DNA from: an uncultured Collinsella sp. | GTDB taxonomy: Bacteria; Actinomycetota; Coriobacteriia; Coriobacteriales; Coriobacteriaceae | DNA length: 22,123 nucleotides | Assembly (NCBI GenBank): GCA_900545605.1 | Contig: UQZL01000032.1 | Coordinates: 1 to 22,123 of the forward strand | Direction of reading: 5' to 3' | Part shown: positions 14,988 through 22,123 of the stretch, in pieces | Position numbering within the stretch: the stretch's first letter is position 1 | How the letters are laid out: each line of letters opens with the position of its first letter | Made by a program: the position numbers and the translations under genes | Notes under the pieces: model-generated | Told to the model about the DNA's origin: nothing | Databases searched by the model: none | Seen by the model: only the letters and a program-made list of their open reading frames with translations

Positions 14988-15013
14988 GGTCAAATCTATT
15001 TGCCAATTTTTGT
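14928..15013 (+). repeat. 34-bp tandem repeats upstream of the ATPase gene
   Basis: Two full 34-bp units (14928-14961 and 14962-14995, differing at two positions) and an 18-nt partial third unit (14996-15013) run head to tail. Each full unit contains TGCCAATTTTTGTATGAT and ends GGGTCAAAT, and its ends form a loose dyad (TTTGCCAA against TTTGACCC in reverse). The array ends about 15 nt before the ATPase start codon, so a bound protein would cover the promoter and ribosome binding site. TATGAT recurs in each unit and could be a -10 box. Confidence 0.85.
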
Positions 15014-15028
15014 CATTGAGGGGTTTTA

Positions 15029-16390
15029 ATGCTACGCCGTAAGGTCACTGACAGGCTTTTGAGCTGGAAGAACAAATCCAATAAAGCGTTGCTTGTTACT
15101 GGCGCGCGTCAGATTGGCAAGAGCTATGCAATTCGCGCGTTTGGAAAGAGCAACTACGCTTCGTATTATGAGGTCAATCTGCTACTCGATGCCGAGGCAA
15201 GAGACGTACTTGTTGGCGCTAAGAACTCCATTGACTTCATCAACCGTGTGGCCCTTCTTGCGGATGCACCGCTTGTTGAAGGAGACACGCTTATCTTCGT
15301 CGATGAGATTCAGGAGTATCCGCAGATCGTTACACTTATGAAGGCGCTGGTCGAGGACGGACGCTTTAGCTATGTCTTCTCGGGGTCTATGCTTGGGACT
15401 GAGTTTAAGGGGATCTCTTCTTTTCCGGTGGGGTATGTCGAGCACATTGTTATGCGACCGATGGATTTTGAAGAGTTCTGTTGGGCAAACAGCATCAGCG
15501 AGAATGTGCTTGCAGACATTCGCAGCTGCCTTGTCGAGAGACGTCCCGTCGAAAACTATATTCATGAGGCGATGCTCAAAAACTTTAGAGCCTATATCGT
15601 TTGCGGCGGCATGCCAGAGGTCGTTCAGAACTATATCGATTCGGGCTATTCGCTCGTGAGAACGCGTGAGCTTCAAATTCAGCTAGTCGATCAGTACAAA
15701 AGCGATATCTCTAAATATGCATCGACTCGAGCGTTTAACGTTCGCTCCATTTTCGAGCAAATTCCCGTTCAGCTTGAGGCGGAGTCCCATCGCTTTATCG
15801 TCTCGTCTCTAGGCGAGGGAGCTCGTCTTCAAAAATACGAGCAGGATTTCCTATGGCTGGTGAACGCAGGCGTTGGATTGATGGTCCCCCAGGTGACGGA
15901 GGCCCGGAGTCCTCTTAAGAGGACAGAGAAGGCAGCCGCCTTCAAACTATACGAGTCCGATACAGGAATGCTCGCATCGCGATATCCCGGTAGCACGGCA
16001 CGCGCTGTATATCTAGATATGAAAACCCCCAACCTCGGCGGTCTCTATGAAAACGTGGTCGCGGAGGAGCTTGTTGCCCTCGGAGCAGATACGTGGTACT
16101 ACCAAACACGTGAGGTCGGTGAAGTCGACTTTGTAATCGAAGGCGCCCGAGGACATGTTGTCCCAATCGAAGTCAAATCGGGCAAGAAAGTTCGAGCACA
16201 TGCGGCCCTCGATCGCCTGATGAGTGTGGGCGAGTACAAGATTCCCGAGGCCGTTGTGCTGAGCCACGAAAACCTTAGCGAAGAGGGCAAGATCCTGTAC
16301 GTTCCAATCTATATGACATTCTGCCTCGATGAGTTTATGGAAAAGGACGACCCCAACAACGATTTCTCATTTGCACCCATATCTCTCTAG
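15029..16390 (+). CDS. AAA-family ATPase with DUF4143 domain
   Basis: A 453-residue ATP-binding protein of the widespread AAA_14 plus DUF4143 architecture. Walker A is GARQIGKS (25-32) and Walker B LIFVDE (88-93), followed by a sensor-like VFSGS (116-120). The C-terminal part carries a PD-(D/E)XK nuclease-like signature: Asp367 in GEVDFVI and Glu381/Lys383 in PIEVKSG. The family is abundant in gut bacteria and archaea, but its function is not established; a role in defence or mobile DNA is only suggested. GAGGGG lies 5 nt before the ATG. The gene is isolated, on the opposite strand to most neighbours, has lower G+C and different codon use, and is preceded by tandem repeats. These are signs of recent transfer. 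The frame appears intact. Confidence 0.92.
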   Translation: MLRRKVTDRLLSWKNKSNKALLVTGARQIGKSYAIRAFGKSNYASYYEVNLLLDAEARDVLVGAKNSIDFINRVALLADAPLVEGDTLIFVDEIQEYPQIVTLMKALVEDGRFSYVFSGSMLGTEFKGISSFPVGYVEHIVMRPMDFEEFCWANSISENVLADIRSCLVERRPVENYIHEAMLKNFRAYIVCGGMPEVVQNYIDSGYSLVRTRELQIQLVDQYKSDISKYASTRAFNVRSIFEQIPVQLEAESHRFIVSSLGEGARLQKYEQDFLWLVNAGVGLMVPQVTEARSPLKRTEKAAAFKLYESDTGMLASRYPGSTARAVYLDMKTPNLGGLYENVVAEELVALGADTWYYQTREVGEVDFVIEGARGHVVPIEVKSGKKVRAHAALDRLMSVGEYKIPEAVVLSHENLSEEGKILYVPIYMTFCLDEFMEKDDPNNDFSFAPISL

Positions 16391-16439
16391 ATCATCTGAA
16401 CCAACAACCAAGCCCCCTCCACAACCAAAGTAACGCGTG

Positions 16440-16462
16440 GTTTCGCGGCCGCGCCGCGAAAC
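16440..16462 (+). terminator. Hairpin downstream of the ATPase gene
   Basis: GTTTCGCGGC (16440-16449) pairs perfectly with GCCGCGAAAC (16453-16462) around CGC. No T run follows, so its role as a terminator is uncertain, but it lies 50 nt after the stop codon. Confidence 0.4.
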
Positions 16463-16532
16463 AGCGACGGGGACAAAAGGCCCCTACAACCACGTCCCTC
16501 ATGCAGCCCCACAATCCGAGGACGTAGTCGTA

Positions 16533-16657
16533 GCAGGATCTGAGGGCTGACCTTCGCGGACATTCCGCAGGACGAAGGAACCCCCGCCGCACGTAGTGCG
16601 CAGCGGGGGTTCCTTCATGTCCGAGGACGTCCGCGAAGGTCAGCCCTCAGATCCTGC
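16533..16657. repeat. Nested long inverted repeat, probable nifJ terminator
   Basis: Outer arms of 29 bp match perfectly (16533-16561 with 16629-16657). Inner arms of 14 bp (16574-16587 with 16603-16616, GAAGGAACCCCCGC) are also perfect, and the loop contains CGCAC/GTGCG. The 12-nt segments between outer and inner arms do not pair; each can form its own small stem. TCCGAGGACGT appears both in the right half (16620-16630) and 18 nt left of the left arm (16515-16525). The structure starts 10 nt after the nifJ stop codon. The inner hairpin could terminate nifJ, although no long T run follows. Confidence 0.8.
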
Positions 16658-16667
16658 GGTGGGAGAC

Positions 16668-20207
<3,540 letters not shown>

Positions 20208-20605
20208 ATACCCCTCTCCTCTCATATAGGTATACAGGCCCCGGCGATCGCCGGGATGTTGGCGTGATGGGATTTACGCTGTTGCTTCCAATCATCTGGC
20301 AGGCAGACTGAGCGGCAGGTACATGGCGTGGAGAGAAGACATGCCGAGGCGAGGGACAGCTGATGCGCCCCACAGACCCGACCGCCCGTCTTGCACATGA
20401 CCGAGCGCCGCAAAGGCCGCATGCCGGATGCTCCCGGGCACGCCCCGGCGATGGGAAGCGCCCGCAACGGAAATCCGCATGCGGGTTTATTGTACCCCGC
20501 CGTCAAGTGTAATTTCGGCAAATATAGGTGGGCGGGTGAAGGTTTACCTCGGGTGACTATCGAATGCCCAGCGCCGAGCAAAATGTCCCCCGGGAACCAT
20601 ACGGC
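20208..20605. other. Long nifJ upstream region
   Basis: About 400 nt without a credible gene. On the minus strand a -10-like TACAAT lies at 20489-20494 with only a poor -35 at 17 nt, which would give a leader of about 280 nt. TTGACG is nearby but too close to serve as its -35. The leader is G+C-rich and holds palindromes at 20475-20484 (CCGCATGCGG) and 20240-20255. I looked for thiamin-pyrophosphate and cobalamin riboswitch core sequences and saw none. Confidence 0.4.
20240..20255. promoter_or_regulatory. 16-bp perfect palindrome in the nifJ leader
   Basis: CCCGGCGATCGCCGGG is a perfect palindrome centred about 40 nt before the nifJ start codon. As RNA it folds into a 6-bp stem with a GATC loop near the ribosome binding site; as DNA it could be an operator. 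Which, if either, is not decided by the sequence. Confidence 0.45.
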
Positions 20606-20672
20606 AGTTGCGGTGAAATAGGGACTGTTTTTGCTGCTCAGAGCCTTAAACAGTCCGTATTTCACCGCAACT
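20606..20672. repeat. 25-bp-arm inverted repeat
   Basis: Positions 20606-20630 and 20648-20672 form a 25-bp stem with one mismatch and a 17-nt loop. The arms contain GTTGCGGTGAAATA and GGGACTGTTT. It sits 13 nt after the FHA gene stop. No T run follows on the minus strand, so it is more like a mobile palindromic repeat than a simple terminator, though it may serve as one. Confidence 0.75.
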
Positions 20673-20685
20673 TATTGAGGGTTGG

Positions 20686-21624
20686 CTAGAGGGCACCGAA
20701 GAGGATGGCGTAGGTAGTGGATTCGCCGAGCTTGAGCTCGTCGCCGGGATTGAGTTGGGCGGAACGGCCGGGCTCGACCTGAATGCAGACGCGCGTGGCC
20801 CCGTTTACCACCACGGTTCCGTTGGTGGACGACAAGTCCTCGACGTGCCAGATATTTTGAGCATCGCACCAGATATGGGCATGGCGGGCCGAGACATCGT
20901 CGCCGACGTCGGTAATATCGCCCTCACCAGTGGCCAGCGCGCCAATCTCAACACCCTGCTCGCTCGGCTGAATCCAGCGCGGGGCGCTCACGACAAAACT
21001 GTTTTGTACGCGCAGCAAGCCCAAGGGGTGCGCCGGGGCGGGTTCGCGTTCGCCCGCGGTCATCGACATGCCAAGCGAACGCGGCGTGGATGTGCCTCCG
21101 CCACAGGTCGCGTTCGCGTAGTCGATAGCATAGTTCACCGAGGACCGCACATCCGCCGAACAACCGACGGCGACAAACAGCACCAGCACGGCTTCGGCGC
21201 GCTCGGCAGGCATAAGCTCTCCCGCCTGGGACAGACGATCGAGCGCGTTGCGATAGAGATTCGTATCCTGGTGACATTCCTCGAGCGCACGCACCATCGG
21301 TTCACCAGCGGGACCGCACACCATATTGATCACGGCCGTGGAGTCCATGGGATTGCGCTGGCGCAGTGCCAGCTGCGACATAATGCGCGCGGCCGAGGTC
21401 CCGTAATCGGCAAAGAAACGCTGCTGAAGCGTACCGACCGGCGCGCGAACGATAAAGCGCGAGACCCAGGAGCGATCGGCGGCCCGGCTCTGAGGGCTGC
21501 GACCGTCGGCAAGCGGACGGGACGAGAGCACCAAGCCGCACAGCTCGATATGACTCAGATGGGCCGCGCGTTTAAAGATGTCAAACATGGCCCCGCATGG
21601 GGTGAGCTCAACTTGAGATGCCAT
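20686..21624 (-). CDS. FHA-domain protein
   Basis: A 312-residue protein with a C-terminal forkhead-associated domain (about 222-305), which binds phosphothreonine peptides. The core residues are Ser245, Arg247 and His248 in VSARHAHI and STNGT (266-270). The N-terminal 190 residues match no family I recognise; they are Ala/Arg rich, contain a cysteine-bearing hydrophobic stretch (VLVLFVAVGCSADV, 147-160) and look globular. No signal peptide is evident. AAGGAGG lies 8 nt before the ATG. It begins 3 nt after the stop of the upstream membrane-protein gene, so the two form an operon. A link to a Ser/Thr kinase pathway is expected from the domain, but no kinase is visible in the window. Confidence 0.88.
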   Translation of the reverse strand: MASQVELTPCGAMFDIFKRAAHLSHIELCGLVLSSRPLADGRSPQSRAADRSWVSRFIVRAPVGTLQQRFFADYGTSAARIMSQLALRQRNPMDSTAVINMVCGPAGEPMVRALEECHQDTNLYRNALDRLSQAGELMPAERAEAVLVLFVAVGCSADVRSSVNYAIDYANATCGGGTSTPRSLGMSMTAGEREPAPAHPLGLLRVQNSFVVSAPRWIQPSEQGVEIGALATGEGDITDVGDDVSARHAHIWCDAQNIWHVEDLSSTNGTVVVNGATRVCIQVEPGRSAQLNPGDELKLGESTTYAILFGAL

Positions 21625-21627
21625 GAC

Positions 21628-22123
21628 CTAGGCCTCCTTAGTCGTAGAAATAGAGTCGGACGATGCATCGACGGGTCCGCCGAAGACGCGGGCGGCTGCG
21701 GCTCCACCGGCAAGCGGTGTTGCCATCTGGCCTTTTGTGCGTCGCGGTGCCAAAGCAGGCAGCTCAAAGGCAAAACCAGTCGCCAGCAAAAACCACGTCA
21801 GCGCATAGGTTGCAATCAGGGCGGCAACGAGACCGCTCATCACGGCGCGCTGGGAAAACACGGTACACGCCGCCGCGACCAGCACCGGAACTTCACAGGC
21901 AGAAAGCGCAAGCACGCCCTGCAGGAATCCCGAACGGCGATCGCGCGCGAGAGCCCCCGCGACAACACCCGCCACGCCCGGCAGCGCCAATGCCAGTGCG
22001 GCAATGATACCCGGCAGCGGCCCGGACCACACAAGCGGCCCCAAACTCAGCGTCATACGGGCGCCCGTCGCCAGCAGCGCAGCCGACACCACGACCGCAG
22101 TCCAAACCACGCCGCAGACGACT
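21628..22123 (-). CDS. Membrane protein, 5' end cut by the window
   Basis: The frame is open to the right edge, so the true start lies outside; the GTG at 22110 is only an internal possibility. About 164 residues are visible. They show roughly four hydrophobic segments (near VVWTAVVVSAALL, PGIIAALALALPGVAGVVAG, VPVLVAAACTVF and LVAALIATYALTWFLLATG), then a hydrophilic tail of about 45 residues ending STTKEA. No family is recognised. The 3-nt gap to the FHA gene indicates co-transcription and probably a shared role. The tail's position next to a phosphothreonine-binding protein is suggestive only. Confidence 0.75.
   Translation of the reverse strand, partial: VVCGVVWTAVVVSAALLATGARMTLSLGPLVWSGPLPGIIAALALALPGVAGVVAGALARDRRSGFLQGVLALSACEVPVLVAAACTVFSQRAVMSGLVAALIATYALTWFLLATGFAFELPALAPRRTKGQMATPLAGGAAAARVFGGPVDASSDSISTTKEA

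Noticed and set aside
14928..15013. CRISPR-like array
   Set aside because: The 34-bp units abut with no spacers and only two and a half copies exist; it is a plain tandem repeat.
20208..20500. Thiamin pyrophosphate or cobalamin riboswitch in the nifJ leader
   Set aside because: The conserved core sequences of these riboswitches were not found on either strand.
20222..20665. Minus-strand ORF of 147 codons upstream of nifJ
   Set aside because: It runs through a long inverted repeat and palindromes, has no binding site and shows no family resemblance.

Overview
The window looks like chromosomal sequence from a G+C-rich anaerobic actinobacterium of the Coriobacteriia, most like a gut Collinsella. 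That is inferred from a single-chain pyruvate:ferredoxin oxidoreductase, a fermentative carbamate kinase, LytTR two-component pairs, strong GC bias at third codon positions and AGGAGG-type ribosome binding sites. No rRNA, tRNA, CRISPR array, transposase or integrase gene was found. No marker gene fixes the genus.

Layout. Nearly everything is on the minus strand. From right to left, the right edge holds a membrane protein cut by the window end and an FHA-domain protein (20686-22123). Next are nifJ (16668-20207), then a plus-strand AAA ATPase/DUF4143 gene in a lower-G+C island (15029-16390). Carbamate kinase arcC (13374-14336) comes next, converging with a plus-strand membrane-anchored C39-like peptidase (12184-13185). 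An APC amino-acid permease and a metal-dependent amidohydrolase follow (8969-11829). The left third is a chain of eight minus-strand genes: histidine kinase 2, LytTR regulator 2, a zinc-dependent phospholipase C-like protein, a UMF1-family MFS transporter, a glycosyltransferase, histidine kinase 1, LytTR regulator 1 and a small metallophosphoesterase.

How the genes may work together. There are two complete, paralogous LytS/LytTR-type signalling pairs about 4 kb apart. One kinase is translationally coupled (ATGA overlap) to a glycosyltransferase, which points to envelope-related signalling for pair 1. Pair 2 lies directly downstream of the permease and hydrolase genes. nifJ and arcC are central energy genes (acetyl-CoA plus reduced ferredoxin; ATP from carbamoyl phosphate).

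Structure beyond genes. The intergenic regions are rich in inverted repeats: a three-copy repeat with mutually exclusive hairpins at 13182-13266, a 25-bp-arm hairpin at 20606-20672, a nested inverted repeat with perfect 29-bp arms at 16533-16657, and a 34-bp tandem repeat ending just before the ATPase start (14928-15013). Several terminator-like hairpins lie so close to the next start codon that no promoter fits between them, so read-through or attenuation is plausible, especially before the glycosyltransferase operon.
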